In this document: in pieces, positions 12,339-62,195 of the stretch | How positions within the stretch are numbered: the stretch's first letter is position 1 | How the letters are laid out: the number at the start of each line of letters is the position of its first letter | DNA from: Angiostrongylus vasorum | Lineage: Eukaryota > Nematoda > Chromadorea > Rhabditida > Metastrongylidae | Direction of reading: 5' to 3' | DNA: 64,000 nucleotides | Assembly: GCA_018806985.1 (NCBI GenBank) | Contig: JADANN010000336.1 | Coordinates: forward strand, 372,001 to 436,000 | Made by a program: the position numbers and the translations under genes | Notes under the pieces: generated by a model | What the model saw: the letters and a program-made list of their open reading frames with translations, nothing else | Database searches by the model: none | What the model was told of the DNA's origin: nothing

Positions 12339-15300
12339 GTAAGTTATTGTAGAAAAAGGAATATTGGCGTCGAATTGTAGAGTAAGATACACCTTACGAA
12401 TGCAACAGCTTAAAATTTTTCTCAAAGAAAGAAAGGTTAAAAATTCGAACGCAGCCAATATTTACGTAGCTTCAACTCAGTGTTGATGTAATTGCCAAGA
12501 AATTAATTCATCGTATTGTTGTCCTCTTCCTTAACTCCTATTTCTCCCATTTCGGAAGGCTTGTACGTCGCTATTTATGGACTTTGTGGTTACCAGATTC
12601 AGATTTCCATCCAAGACTGGAGAATAGCGCGCGCTTGTAAGGGAATGCAGTAAAGAATGCAATAAAATAGCATTCTACTGTTCATTCACTACGAGTACTT
12701 CTTCCACAACAACACGTGCATTTCGTCGCCAACATCAACCGTATGATGGGAACGACACCATTTTGGGGCGCCACCTTGTCTCCTTCCCCCATCGCTCTAC
12801 TCGCTCGGTGAAACGAGTCTCGAAACTCGCGATGTCAATACTGAGGCATTCCTCCGCCCATGACAACTAGTTGAAACGTCAGCACTAAGAGTATCCAGCT
12901 GCGACTATGTGTGGGTCGATGTAATCAGCTCAGTTGCTCCCTCACTATCGAAGTCCGCGTACTCGCTCTTGGATACCGTAGAACGATTGCTCAATTATTT
13001 CCAAAGCTATCGAAGTGAGTCGATACGTTGCTCTTCATATCTCTATCCACTCCCACTTGTAAAAAAGGTTTTGAAAATCTGGCAATAGGCACGGAGATTA
13101 TTGTTCTGCTACATTGAAGTTTACCATCACTTCCGGCAGGACAACAATGATCAGCTCAGCTAAGACCGAATGGGCATGGGATGTTATAGTGAGAGAGAGA
13201 ACTACTGGCTGGGTACTACTGTAGGAGGAAAATGCCTGAAGCAAGTTTGAATCTGCCTTTAATTGGAAGACGATCTGACTCGTTGCTTGCGGGAGACGCT
13301 AGACTATGGGACATTTCTGCATTGTCTCTGTAGCTCATACGATTCCATTACCATCTTTTCGAAGCTATGAAGTCTTCCTTCGTGGCAAATATCCCAGTAG
13401 CTTCGATGCCTTCATGGTGAAGCTGCAGTGACTGCAATGTTTCTGAGAGAAAAATGAAGCAGTCTTTGATGGAAAAATTGGGCTCAGGTTACTTATTGAC
13501 ATGGTCACTTTACGAAAGACTGAAACAAGTCCTCATAGAGTATAATACAGAAACGGAATTCGAACATGACATTCCCGTATTAATTTTTCTTCATTAGCTC
13601 GATAGAGAATGCTGAGTCAGCTTTGCGCGATTCACAACGCGGGACCTTCTGAACGACTGTAATTTTTTCTATCCATTATGATCAACGTCTGCGATGGTAA
13701 TCTATGAAAACCTTGGCACGGGTTTATCCCACGTCTTTGGGAAAATCATAGAAAACCATCAACATCTGAATTGTATGGAAAGTATGCTCAGCCATGCCTC
13801 AAGTTTTATTAAGTATGGCCGCTTTAGTATTCACGCAGTAAGTAAAACTTGTGTTAAAGCAGTCACTTAACTCCTATATTAAACTACCCTGTGGGTTTCT
13901 CCCGTGTAAGAGACACCAAGAACATACGCTCTTGAAAGAGTTATTAAGATTCTTTAGAACGAACTTGGCGTTTACTCGTTGGAGGCGAGCGGTCGCTATT
14001 GTCTCTTTCCTACTCACTTTCCAGTCTCTTCATTCCGTCGTGATATGGCATTTCTCTGCCTATACACAACTCTGTCATTTCTCTCAATGCCCTCGTGCTT
14101 ACGCTCATCTATAATAGTGAATCAGGTGCTTTGGAATTTAGCCGTCCGGAAATAATAATATCCACACGAGCTCGTGCAATCACATTCAACATCTCTTCTC
14201 GGGTAAACTACTTAGCAGAACTTCTTCATTTCCTGTTAACGTTGACGTATTTGCTATCTTCCACTGATTATTTCAATCAGAGACTAAGATTTCTGGTTTC
14301 ATAAGAAGCCATATTTTCTGTGTTGTCGTTAAAACTGATCTGTTGCCTGAATTTTGACAATTAAACAAATTTTCTGATTGTCTAAACATCTCCTGTTCTG
14401 CAGTCCACATTTTTTAGCCTTTCTTTCTTGAGTGTTCCTCGTTCTGATAGTTTTCTTTCCTTCTACAATACAAACATTCCGTTCTGTCAATTTATTGTGT
14501 TATTCCTTTGCTTACCTTAAAGATGCATCATTCCTTAGCATTTTTATTTACTGGATGTAGTCTTCTACTTTTCATCCATAGTGACAAAAAATTGCCAGCC
14601 TACTAACTGGCGCGACTTTGTCCATAAACTAAAAAATCTCTGTCTACCTTAAACGGTCAATGATAAGCTGGAAAAAATTCAGTCAGTCTCTGTTTATTTG
14701 CCAGTTTTTCTAAGTATTTACCTAACCAGGGCCAATTTGTTTTGAAATTTACGTTCACTTTTTGTTCAAGACCAATTAAATACTTAGAAAAATAACATAA
14801 AATAACAAAAAAAGAAAGTAGTAAAATAACATTTAAAACTCTGATCTCATGAAAACTGTCGCGATCTCGGTAATGGTTCAACACTCCCTTTGCACCGTGT
14901 ATAGCACGAGCTACGCGTCCTTTACTAATCGTAAATTTAGTGAGAGCTGATTAAGCATAATCTCTTACAAAGGCATTGATCATTCCTAATCATCTCCTGA
15001 AAACTTGCTCTTTTTCACACGTTTCACCATTTTTTTTCATGCATTTCCTAACCATAATGTGACATTTCGAAGAAGTCTGTCGTTTTTATCGGGTTTCATT
15101 TCAATCACGGTATTTTCCTGACGTCTATAATCCTTTTCAATTAAATCAAAGACGTGAAGTGCTCTTATCTTCCTTCGTTGTCAGTGTCGATAATGCACCT
15201 CACTTCGCTCTATCAAAGAAATATCCTAGGCCTCGATATTTGTGTTTTCTTCAGTCAAACTTTCCCTCAATCTTTGTTGTGAATCGAAAAGGTCAGCATC

Positions 15301-16200
15301 GTGATGGAATTTACTATGCTTTGTATCGTTACTATTATTCTTCTGTGAATAATTTTTATGTGCAATTACACGTTCTTCTAACCTCTAAACCAGCACCCAC
15401 GACCGACTTTCCACCCTTTAAACTAATATTTTGCGCTATGGATTTGTCATTTGCAGATGACTATACTATCAAAATTTGCTGGCTCTTAGTAGCACCTCTT
15501 ATTTCGCAAGAGCTTGGAGTTCAGTATACAACCATATCTCTAACACTAACAGTCGATTGCATGATATCACTTTATCATTCGTCACAAGTTTTTTTCTATC
15601 AATTTTACACGTCAACAAATAACCACTGTTTAAAAATAACCTGAATCTACAATTTTACGACTGTGAATCAGCGATTGATCTCATCCACAGAGTTGGTACT
15701 GTCGCCGCTGGAGTGAAAGTTTTTCATCCTACCATCATTCTGTCAGGACTAGCAGTAGCGCAGTGGATAGAGATGCCCTGCAACAGTCATTAGTTCCACT
15801 CGGTGCCTTACGCAAATTAAACCCTTCGTTACTTCGGCGTGGGAAAATTGGTACTATATATGTCTGATGAGACATAAACACTGATTTGATGCATATATAG
15901 ACTACAGCAAGTTGATAAACGCCGAACGCTATTACCATTAAACTGCCACCATCTTCGACGTCATGACACCAGACCCCTGCACATCAAGGATCGCCATGCA
16001 ATCCATGCGTGCATGATTCGTTTCTATATGAGGCTTCCACTAAGCCATTGTGATGATTGATGTGTTGACCTGAACGCAGTGTTTACAGCAGACGTTGGTG
16101 ATGGTGTTCGCCTCCACCTAGGATTGCATCATTTGTATACACTTGTGGTGGTAACATGTATGATAATGCGCCATGAGAGGGTAAATCGATAGTGACGCAC
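12339..16200. other. rbf-1 upstream region, no supported gene
   Basis: Contains a 161-codon plus-strand frame at 15159-15644 (FADDYTIKICWLLVAPLISQ in its middle) whose composition is hydrophobic and T-rich. I cannot tie it to a family. A tRNA-like stretch AGTAGCGCAGTGGATAGAGA lies near 15754 without a convincing B-box. The rbf-1 promoter should be in the last part. Confidence 0.4.
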
Positions 16201-16314
16201 AGCCAGCTTTAAAAAGCCTTGCCCAAGCAAGGGAGGCACGCAGCCAGCAGCAGCAGTAGCTCTACTCAAGTCCACACACAATCGCACCGGTCGGTCGGTT
16301 CGGCTGACCGTTTT

Positions 16315-53686
<37,372 letters not shown>

Positions 53687-53831
53687 AGGATGGACAACGA
53701 GTTGGCGCCTTTAATGTTCTTCAGGTTTTCTATTCTTCCGACACCAATGCCCTTTGTTTTAACTGTGTTTTAATTTTTCGCTCGCACTGTCATGATATGC
53801 ATAGCTCTCATCCAGTTTCCTTTCATTTTGC

Positions 53832-53837
53832 ATTAAA
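53832..53837 (+). terminator. Candidate poly(A) signal of rbf-1
   Basis: ATTAAA 146 bp after the rbf-1 stop is the nearest plausible cleavage/polyadenylation hexamer; the canonical AATAAA at 54329-54334 is the alternative. Only transcript ends can decide between them. Confidence 0.35.
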
Positions 53838-53964
53838 GTCATTCCCTTAGCTGCATGGCAGATTTCCTTATGATATTCACTTTTCGGGTTTTGCAGCCGT
53901 ATCATCCGCCCCAACTCTAGGTAGGGTTTATTGCGTTAGTCTGGCTAGTTACTGTGTAGGTATC

Positions 53965-54135
53965 ACTGTCACTCGTTCATTCATCCATCCATTCATTCAT
54001 CCATTCATTCATTCATTCATTCATTCATTCATTCATTCATTCATTCATCCATTCATTCATTCATTCGTTCATTCATTCATTCACTCATTCATTCACTCAT
54101 TCACTCACTCATTCATTCATTCATTCATTCATCCA
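53965..54135. repeat. (TTCA)n microsatellite
   Basis: ATTC/TTCA tetranucleotides with scattered TCCA, TTCG and TCAC variants, 280 bp after the rbf-1 stop and possibly inside its 3' UTR if the AATAAA at 54329 is used. Confidence 0.97.
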
Positions 54136-55250
54136 TGTCATTTGATTCATATCCCTTTATCTACTCTAGAAAATTGTTGATGTACTTCATGCCTATGTCA
54201 TTGATCAATAGTTTGAATACTGGTGTTTTCTGTTAAACGGTGTAACTATTTCAGAACTCTATCATCCCAGCAGAACTTGCAGATATTGATTTTCGTATAA
54301 ATATTAACATTATTGCTGATATATTATTAATAAACGAATTATAAGTGCTCTTTGAAATCAAGTGAGAAGTGGGTTACCTCAAACGTTTTTTAAGTCGTCG
54401 AGAAGGGTTCTGCGATCAAGAATCCGCAAAAGAAGGTATCCGCGTCGACGGTTAAACGTGGCAAGTATCAAATCTGCAGCAATACTCAAATGACTATTAG
54501 TCTACGCCTTTCCTGAATCACCTTCTGTCTTTGACCTAGATATCAACTGAAATAAACAACACAGCTCAAATTTCTAACGGTTTCTTTTGTAGCAGCATGA
54601 ATTGATCACGTTGTAGTTATTTTACTTGAAAGCTATAGAGCTTACAGTGTTTACAGACCTTTTTCCTATGCTGCTACTATTGAATATGACCTGCTGAGGC
54701 TGCGAGACTGCGATGAAGCTTTCCCTTTGAAAAAACGAAAGCCCGCGAAATGAGATATTCCTGGTATTGGCTTTGTTTTCATTTTCAAAACAAAAACAGT
54801 TCAGCATAATTCGAATGGTCTGGAATGACACCATGAACTCGTATAAGCCTTATTAGTGATCGAACTGGCGATGTAACCACTGATTTTTTGGTTAAGAAGG
54901 ACGTTACTATGTTGGGTTCAAATGTTTCGATATGAAGATGAGTGCTTTTGATATGTAGAAAATTGTGACCACCCATTTCCATCGATAATTTCTGTATAAA
55001 TACATCGGCTTAAGCGGAATCGCATACAAACGATTCAATGAATGGGCTAGATTTGGGATGTGCAGCACAAGCGGACCTCATACGAGTTAAATAATCAGAA
55101 CAATAAAGAATTATAAAGTCGACAAATGGGCACCGTTTGAATTGAACGATACGCAAAGGATTCACCATTATGGAGATGTGCCGCACTCCTTTATTTTAAT
55201 CTTTTCGCGACAAAGCCGATTTTTCAATAACTGACGATAATTTCTCGATT

Positions 55251-55597
55251 AGGGGGCTGATAGCACACTGGTAGTGATATCAGTCATCACGAGCATGGTG
55301 CTAGTTCGATTACACTCCGGGCCAACCAAGCCTCTCATTTCTTCGGGGTCGGGAAATTAGTATCGGACTTCTATAGGAGAAAATCACTTTCTACAATCCT
55401 ATTGTAAACGTTCCAGCTCCCCTATCTCAGGATTCCTCGACCAGCATTCTACGAAATTCAAGATGAAATGAAAATGCTTAAGCAGCAATCGAACCCACAT
55501 GTAAAGTTGGAAGACCTTCGTGGACAATGGAAGCGAGGAAACGAACTGAATGTGGGAAGTGCTGGGATGCCACAGTAGACGTGAAGACGGGTCAAAT
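55251..55597 (+). repeat. SINE-B copy 7 (full length)
   Basis: Runs from the tRNA-like head GGGGGCTGATAGCACACTGG and GTTCGATTACACTCCGGGCC to the 3' end GACGTGAAGACGGGTCAAAT. The best copy for defining both ends. Confidence 0.8.
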
Positions 55598-56094
55598 AAA
55601 ATAAAAGAAATTTCCCGATCACTAGAGTATTTCAGCAGTCAAGGACTCTGTAAGTTTTTCAGCACATGCTTTGCTCTGTTGCATTAATCGCGTATACAAG
55701 CTTAACACCGTGTCCTTCCAAATTCAAATATGTTTGGAGTCGATATTTCAGAAAAAAAATTGGTAGGGAAATGTATTTTAAACCAGCAGTGGAACAGCGG
55801 CAGTGCAAACATATACAATATAGACTATGAAGTAGGATCATGCCAGCTGGCCAAAATCGGCTTGCTCCTTAGCTTTCGTGTTCGGAATATGAACTATGAA
55901 GAACTAAAAGAAGTTGAAAAACTGTTGAAAAACTATGTGCAACGAGTCTGGATGTTCAAAAATTGAAACCACTTTTTTTTGGGTTTCCTCGAGTGCAATT
56001 TATGCTCCGACTGTCCAAGCAACGACTCGAAACACTTATTCATCAACACGCGCATAGATGACAGATGACAACAGTTTTGGTATATGTACAGCTA

Positions 56095-56406
56095 CTACTG
56101 GTCGACGGACGAGAAATGAAACTTTTTCCTTTGGCATGAAGGCGATGACAAGACTTGGTAAGCTGTTTCAGTGCCAATCCGCTGATTTGTGTGCAATATT
56201 TGCTGCACCATTCGCATTATTTCCCTGACCAAGCATTTTATGAACTTCTTCAAGAGAGCAATGAGCTGTTGAATCGATAGACCATGCGTGTTCATTACTC
56301 CTTTATTGGTTTGGAAACCTATTGGTCTATTGCTCCTTTGTACTGGTCGTTTGGAATTGCCTTGCATTGCGAAGAAATCCGTACCACTTGTGTGGAGTGC
56401 CGCCAT
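56095..56406 (-). pseudogene. Unidentified coding relic X, copy 2
   Basis: A minus-strand frame of 103 codons (FFAMQGNSKRPVQRSNRPIG, then LSIQQLIALLKKFIKCLV). It shares the ATGAGCTGTTGAATCGA block with 11.2 kb in the same orientation. Some positions look coding-like but there is no recognisable domain. It sits between SINE-B copy 7 and the RTE fragment. Confidence 0.35.
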
Positions 56407-56464
56407 TTGAATAAACTCATCATGTGCGCGCTGCTTAGATCCCCATTAAGTGGATTATCCACTA

Positions 56465-56815
56465 CACGATTCTTCCTGGCTTAACATATACGTTAGAAAC
56501 CTGATCGCTGCGTAAGCAGGATGAAACATCATTCAGCGTTATCGAATGCGCAGTCGAAGGCCCGATGTTAGAGTATCCCACGTCACGCAAGTGAAGGAAG
56601 GGTACTGAAGCTCCGACCTGCGTCAACGATCAAAAATCAAGGATACCGTTCTGTACGCCAAACAGTCAAAGATAAGGTGGGCGGGATACGTAATGCGTAT
56701 AAAAGACCACCGATAGACAAGAGCCGTTAGTGACTGGATTCCCTCGGTATGTCAAACGCACTGCAGGAAGACCACCGACCCGATGGTCAGAGTTCTTCAC
56801 AAAAAACCTAAGTTG
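56465..56815 (+). mobile_element. RTE-type LINE C-terminal fragment
   Basis: Readable pieces include YTLET-SLRKQDETSF, SDLRQRSKIKDTVLYAKQSK, IRWAGYVMRIKDHR and TRAVSDWIPS, separated by frameshifts and stops. The order and wording (SKIRWAGxVMR, then a W-RAVSDWIPRD-like block, then a GRPPTRW-like tail) are typical of the region after the RT domain in nematode RTE-like elements. It is a 5'-truncated dead copy from a different subfamily than the one at 18.3-21.1 kb. Confidence 0.8.
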
Positions 56816-56839
56816 AGATTTTAAAACAGCAATATTGAC

Positions 56840-57050
56840 AAACCTATTTCTACGCGCTGAAAGTCGGGCGTAGTGCAGCGCAAGTAGCTCAAAATATTAA
56901 TGAGGTATGAAGCCGAGTAAGTGTTACGGCACAGCAGTGAAATGGTGGTTTGAAAGATTTCATTGTGGCCTACATGACTTCCAAGATTAAGGTGATCGCG
57001 GACATCATTCTGCTATTGATGACGATGATTTGAAGGCTTTTCTCTAAGAA
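56840..57050 (+). pseudogene. Mariner transposase relic, N-terminal part
   Basis: Shows the mariner helix-turn-helix region across shifted frames: VGRSAAQVAQNINE near 56863, then TAVKWWFERFHCGLHDFQD near 56932 and HHSAIDDDDLKA near 57003. VKWWFERF followed by an acidic DDDLKA stretch is typical of mariner-family transposases. Stops and frameshifts make it dead. The relic is interrupted at about 57055 by repeat C and resumes near 57432. Confidence 0.75.
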
Positions 57051-57054
57051 AAAT

Positions 57055-57425
57055 GCGCGTACAACCACAAGGATGCTGAGATACAAGCGACACTCGGAAC
57101 CTCAGTTGTGCATCGAACACACGATTACCCTTTGCTGAGTCTCACCTGTTCCACTACACCAACCGAGGGTTTCGCTTTCCTTTCTCTCAGTCAGTTTTTT
57201 TAATTTGACGGTGATATCAGCAATCCCAAAAACGCATTAAAACCAATTGAGCTGTAACTGGAGTGGAAATCGCAACGTGCTAACTTTTGTTTAATGGTTA
57301 CTCTTTTTTGATGGTAGCGTGTGATGTGCAATACAAACACAACGGTGCTGAGATATAGGTAGTTAACAAAAGTTAAGACACGCCCAGCTGCGATCTTGTT
57401 GTTCCTAAGTATAGTACATAAAAGA
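57055..57425 (-). repeat. Family C fragments inserted inside the mariner relic
   Basis: The segment begins ACAACCACAAGGATGCTGAG and contains the reverse complement of a tRNA-like body (TTGGTGTAGTGGAACAGG on the minus strand), then a second tail piece at 57300-57420 with GGTGCTGAGATA and AATAAA. It separates two collinear transposase pieces, so it was inserted after the mariner copy arrived. Confidence 0.6.
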
Positions 57426-57431
57426 CAATAA

Positions 57432-57990
57432 ATAAAAGATTGACATGTTTTGAGACATCCAAACAAGTTGAAAAAGTCGAAGAGACCTGACATATTGAGG
57501 GTGCACGAATTGAATGACAATCAAAGAAGGCTCACTAGTTGGACTGAGATGAAGCGCTGCAGAGCCGAAATTGCTCCAAAGGAAGGTTGTGCTGCTTTTT
57601 TCAGAACCCCTGCAGCAGGTTTAACCCATCGCCTCGCCTTCGTTGACAGAAAGCGACCAATCCCTCTTCACAAAGATCCACTGCCACACATCGCACTTTG
57701 GACTATGCAAAGATTGAGTGAGCTGGGACACGAAACTCTGTGTCTCTTCAACCACATTCGTGGAGTTGACGCCTGTCTACTTCCTCAAGCATCTCGACAA
57801 CATTTCGCGCGAGAAGTTCTTTGAAAAGCAAGCCGAGACCCAAACCGCCTTCACCACTTCGTCGCCTCGAAAACTTTAACGCTTTGGACAACCAGGGTAA
57901 ATAAACATCTTTCTTGTTGGCAAAAATGGGTAAATTCTTGTGCTTCTTATTTCTTTTTAAGAACGCTCTTCCTGAACTGAAATTAGCCAA
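57432..57990 (+). pseudogene. Mariner transposase relic, central and C-terminal part
   Basis: Begins with the HELNDNQRR motif near 57507 that marks mariner transposases, then PIPLHKDPLPHIALWTMQRL and SELGHETL, which match the HDNARPH catalytic-Asp region and the following LxxLGYExL helix. The downstream YSPDLSPTDYHxF block (third acidic residue) is garbled by frameshift, and a tail reading LWTTRVNKHLSCWQKWVNSC near 57875 fits the conserved C-terminus. The HDN motif itself reads HKD, so catalytic geometry is lost. The central block carrying the second catalytic residue is missing. Confidence 0.78.
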
Positions 57991-58009
57991 TTTCAGAATA
58001 CAGGTAGAA

Positions 58010-58550
58010 CTCGGCCATTAATTTCTAAAGAATCTAATAAAATTATTGACGAAATCGTGTCAGCTCACCATGAACGTGGTAAAGTAAAAATTACTGTCAA
58101 AAATTGTACCAAGATCTGAGTGAATACGAATTATTTGTAGATTGAGCGCCTGTGTAAATAGCGTAGCGCAATACGGCTTCGCTGTAAGCAAACCATCTCT
58201 GTTTCGACATTTATTATCGAATCAAGCTATTATTTATTCAATACGTGCAAAAATCACCCACTTTTAGGAATACTCTTACCTAATAAGTCACTCAAAGAAA
58301 TGAATCTATAAGGAAGATCCACCGTATTTAGGGCCTAAGGGAATTCTTGCATGAACTGCGATTACCTTTGCTCAAAATGGAAAGCCCTAATCTGCCTTTT
58401 TTTAAAATTGTTTAAGAATTCCAACTTAGAGCCGATGTTTGTATTAAAAAAACAGTTCAAATGGCCTACTAGTCATTCAGAACGACTATTCAACAGTGTT
58501 CTTGCTATGCAAACTTGGAATTTCCTATTCTTATATTTTTTATTTCATTT
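58010..58550. other. No gene seen
   Basis: AT-rich spacer after the mariner relic. The 127-codon frame from 58351 runs into SINE-B copy 8 and is not supported. Confidence 0.45.
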
Positions 58551-58908
58551 GGTCCGTCTTCACCTCTACTGTGCGGATTCCAGCACTTCTCACATTCGAT
58601 CCATTCCTCGCATCCATGTCCACGAAGATCTTCTAACTTTTCACGTGTGGCTTCGGCTGCTGCTTGAGGATTTTCATTTCATCTTGAACGTCCTACCTAG
58701 AATGCTGGTCGAACAATTCTTCCTGGAGCCCTGAGATAGCCGGACTGCAGCGTCTCCACCTGGATTGCAGAGAGTGATTTTCCGCAGACAAGTGCAGTAC
58801 CCATTTCCCGATCGTGGAGGGATGAGAGGTTTGGTTGACCTGGAGCAGAATTGAACTAGCACTGTGTTCGTGATGACGGACATCACTGCTACTGTGCTAT
58901 TCGCCCCG
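58551..58908 (-). repeat. SINE-B copy 8
   Basis: Minus-strand, near full length. The 3' end reads GTAGAGGTGAAGACGGACC, the head GGGGCGAATAGCACAGTAGC. Downstream of rbf-1. Confidence 0.8.
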
Positions 58909-59025
58909 TGTTCTATTTAGAATTTCATTTCATTTCTACTTAAAATGTCATCGCAGTAACACAAATTGCTTTTTGGGTGCTTTTTCAACAGCAGCAAATC
59001 GGTTTCGAAGTTTCAATTTTGACTT

Positions 59026-59540
59026 ATTATTTACTGCCTCCTCTTTTTAGCGGCAGGGTATACTGCGAAATATAACTTCAACGACGCTGAGATATTTGCA
59101 AAACTCTGGACCGCAGGTGCTCTATGGTGGGGAACGAACGCGCTATTGTCCTTTCCGGGGAGTAGCGCGCTCACCACCACACCATGCGGATCCTTCGTTT
59201 CGCCTGTCTCTCAGCTAGTTCTATTGATCTTTTGCCATCAGCAATTACCCGTCAGCGGGATTGATCTGGGGGGCCCAAATCGGCAACGAATCCCAGTTAA
59301 GCTGAGGCTGCAGTTATATTCACAATTTTGACTTATTATTTCCCGATCTCGCTGACGGGTGATTGCTGATGGCAAAAGATCAATAGAACTAGCTGAGAGA
59401 CAGGCGAAACGAAGGATCCGCATGGTGTGGTGGTGAGCGCGCTACTCCCCGGAAAGGACAATAGCGCGTTCGTTCCCCACCATAGGCACCTGCGGTGCAG
59501 AGTTTTGCAAATACCTCAGCATCGTTGAGGTTTCAAAATT
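59026..59540 (+). repeat. Family C long inverted repeat (downstream copy)
   Basis: Left arm about 59075-59272 pairs with right arm about 59345-59535. Arms contain AACGCGCTATTGTCCTTTCC and its complement. The structure is the same as the copy at 43.6 kb, but the loop and flanks differ. Located after rbf-1. Confidence 0.87.
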
Positions 59541-59737
59541 TGTTGACTAGAAAGAAGAACATGAAACTCTGACTGCGGTGATCCGAAGAAATAAGTTGCC
59601 GAATTCATTTTTAGGCTATTAGAGAACGATGAGCTGTCAGAGGGTGGCATTCTTCCTTTAAGCCTACAAAGTTCCCAATACACCACTACTTTGTTAGCAA
59701 AAAAATTCGAAATGATCAAAAGTACTTTCCTAGATCG

Positions 59738-59978
59738 CTAAACTGATATGGAATTGGTATAAAATTCTTTATTTGGCCAGCCCTTCGATGTCTTCGTCGA
59801 ATTAATCCGAGCCAGTGGTACATAGGAGGTCGCTCTCGTGACATCCAGGATGTTCGTCGTCGCATCGAGGCGAATCCAATAAAGTGGAGCACCGCTCGAA
59901 TGGAAAACCTCTCTCGGTAGTGCCCTTTTATACAGGAGCGATGTTGATCTATTGCCGCAATCCACTATGAAATATGAA
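59738..59978 (-). repeat. Foldback G-like arm
   Basis: GGCCAGCCCTTCGATGTCTT, TCGTCGCATCGAGGCGAATC, GGAGCACCGCTCGAATGGAA and GATGTTGATCTATTGCCGCA. The same block order occurs at 9.4-9.6 kb. Confidence 0.65.
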
Positions 59979-60159
59979 TGAAATACCGACTAATTCCCTA
60001 CATTCTTAACACAAGGTGATACCTTAATATTCACTACGGCAAAGCTGACGTTTCTGAGCTGAGCTAAAGCTTTTTCCGCTTTTTCTTTTAATACATTATT
60101 GATTTGCTAGTAGCGTTATTATTATAATATCATCAGTATTAATAATTTATTAACAGATT

Positions 60160-60312
60160 GCGCACCAATATACCCTTCCAGGCTCTGAAGAAGGCGATAC
60201 TGCCAAAGCGTCAGTTTTACCGTAATAAAGAATAAACTAACACCTCGTGTTTGCTTAATAGGAACAGAGAGAATTATTTGATCAGTGCAGAGGTTAACAG
60301 AAAGTCGGTAGT
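60160..60312 (+). repeat. Foldback F, solitary right arm
   Basis: CTGAAGAAGGCGATACTGCC at 60184, then CGTCAG, AATAAAGAATAAACTAACAC and CCTCGTGTTTGCTTAATAGG. The left arm is absent or unrecognisable. Confidence 0.65.
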
Positions 60313-62195
60313 GGAAAACAGTGACTGCGGTAGGATGCACTGCCGCCAAAGAAAAGAGATCATGTTGTGAAGGCGTTGGATACCCCGAGTTATCTTCCAT
60401 CAGTGTTTTCCGGTAGCCAGCCTCTCAATAGCCGGCCAATGTAATGAACAACTCAAAGTTTATGGTTGTTCTGCCGTCCCATTTCTTGAGTTTCAGGTAA
60501 ATCTGCCTTCTATGCGAGGAAACGAATCTACTGTGAAGGAGGTGGTAGTGCGAATTAAAGAAAAATTTGAGACTAACGTGACCTAGAATGGGAAGATCTT
60601 TGCTGCACTATATTTCATTCATTGTGATACTCTATGCTTTATGTTCCCAAGTCCAACGTTCCACTAGTAGCAGGACGAATGCGTCAGCTAAGCGTCGAGA
60701 AATCAACTTGATGAACGATGTTGCTCCGAAAGCGTAAGGAAGAAACGAGCTACTTTTGAAGCCCATAAAAACATCGAGGATAGTTACAGATAACTGAGAA
60801 CGCTGGTAGAAGTCTCTACCTTATGCTAGCGTTCATCTGATGTATCAAATCCGATCTGTAAAAGAAATGAGACGAAAAAATGGTCACCGTTATCAAATGC
60901 GCTATCGAGAGTATAAATGTGAAAAATATTTCGTAAGGCAATGGTAGAAGGAATCTGTTTTTTACCTATATCGGTGTCGAGAGTGAGGTTACTCAGATAC
61001 GTGATGAATTTCAACAATCACATGGACGGAAACTCTTCATGCTGGAGGTTTCCATGGCTGTGTCAAACACATAACGGGAAGATCACTGACGAAATCCTCA
61101 ACCTTCTCCATGGAGATCCTCAAGCAAAAGCGTGCTTTTCGTGTCTCTCAACCGAATAGAACTCACCAAGAATCTCTGCTAGCTACAATAATGAGTAGAG
61201 ATATTGCAAGCGTGAGCCCGAGTTACTCAGCAATTAATAGATGAACACGTTATACAGGTGAATGAACGGCGAATTACAGTACTGAATTTGTAGGATCACA
61301 TTAGTGCTGAAGATAAGAACTCGCTGTTTCACCTTCAAAGCACTTGGTTGGTGGGGCGCTGTTCTAGTTCCATTTAGCCTACACGCCGCACCTACTACCC
61401 ACGTTCATTTGAGCTTTGCTGGATGGCAAATACTTAGTGAAAATCCGGTTATAGATCTAACAAGGTTTTACTGGTACATCTTTTTGTTCCTCTACTTCAT
61501 ATCGGAGCGTTATTGAGCATTAATGAGGGACTGCACTGCTTTGATACGTTCAGTCCAGTGTACGAAACGGAACACTGTGCTGCCCTGTACTCATATTACA
61601 TCCGACCGAGTCCATTTACAGATTTACGGACGTACGTAACTTAAGCCCATCAAAACGAATAGACGGTATTTTCAAAAGCTGCTCATCCGTCATATCGAAT
61701 GTTTCCTTTCTTGAATATCAGGATATCTTGATATCGAGCATGAAAAATACTTTACCGTAACAAGCCATCTCTTGTCTTCGTCGAGTTTAATATCAAATGT
61801 TGTTGCAAATTGGGAAAGATGGGACTAAAACGTCCAGAGTGAACTTATTTTATAATAAATATTTACAAAGGGACGTTTTTATTTTTGCTTAAAATCAAAC
61901 TTGGTCAATTTAAATAAAGAAGGCAGTCTGATTACAAACTTCTGAAGCATTTCTAGATGTTCGCCCGGTTTCCAAAAACGTCGCAAAAGAAGAAGTGGCA
62001 AATAGAAAGTGTCAACGCTTCACAAATAAAAGACTTGTTCTGTAACATACCCTTTTGGAATCATTTTTGAATAAGTAGAATGAACGGTTTTAAGTTTACG
62101 ATGCATGTAAGAGTTGGCGAAGCAAGTCAGCTAATGTATATAGCATTTGTTCAGCTACGCTTTGTACTTTTTTGTCACTACACATCACTTTTTGG
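60313..62195. other. No confident gene
   Basis: Two short frames (60941-61159 and 61304-61516) contain plausible peptides such as HVHLSFAGWQILSENPVI, but splice sites and homology are lacking. They may belong to the same uncertain gene as the candidate exon at 62817. Confidence 0.35.

Noticed and set aside
15748..15830. Possible tRNA gene (AGTAGCGCAGTGGATAGAGA)
   Set aside because: A-box is good but no B-box or pairing acceptor stem; more likely a SINE remnant.
53965..54135. CRISPR-like periodicity
   Set aside because: Simple tetranucleotide repeat without spacers.
57748..57990. 80-codon minus-strand frame
   Set aside because: Antisense to the mariner relic.
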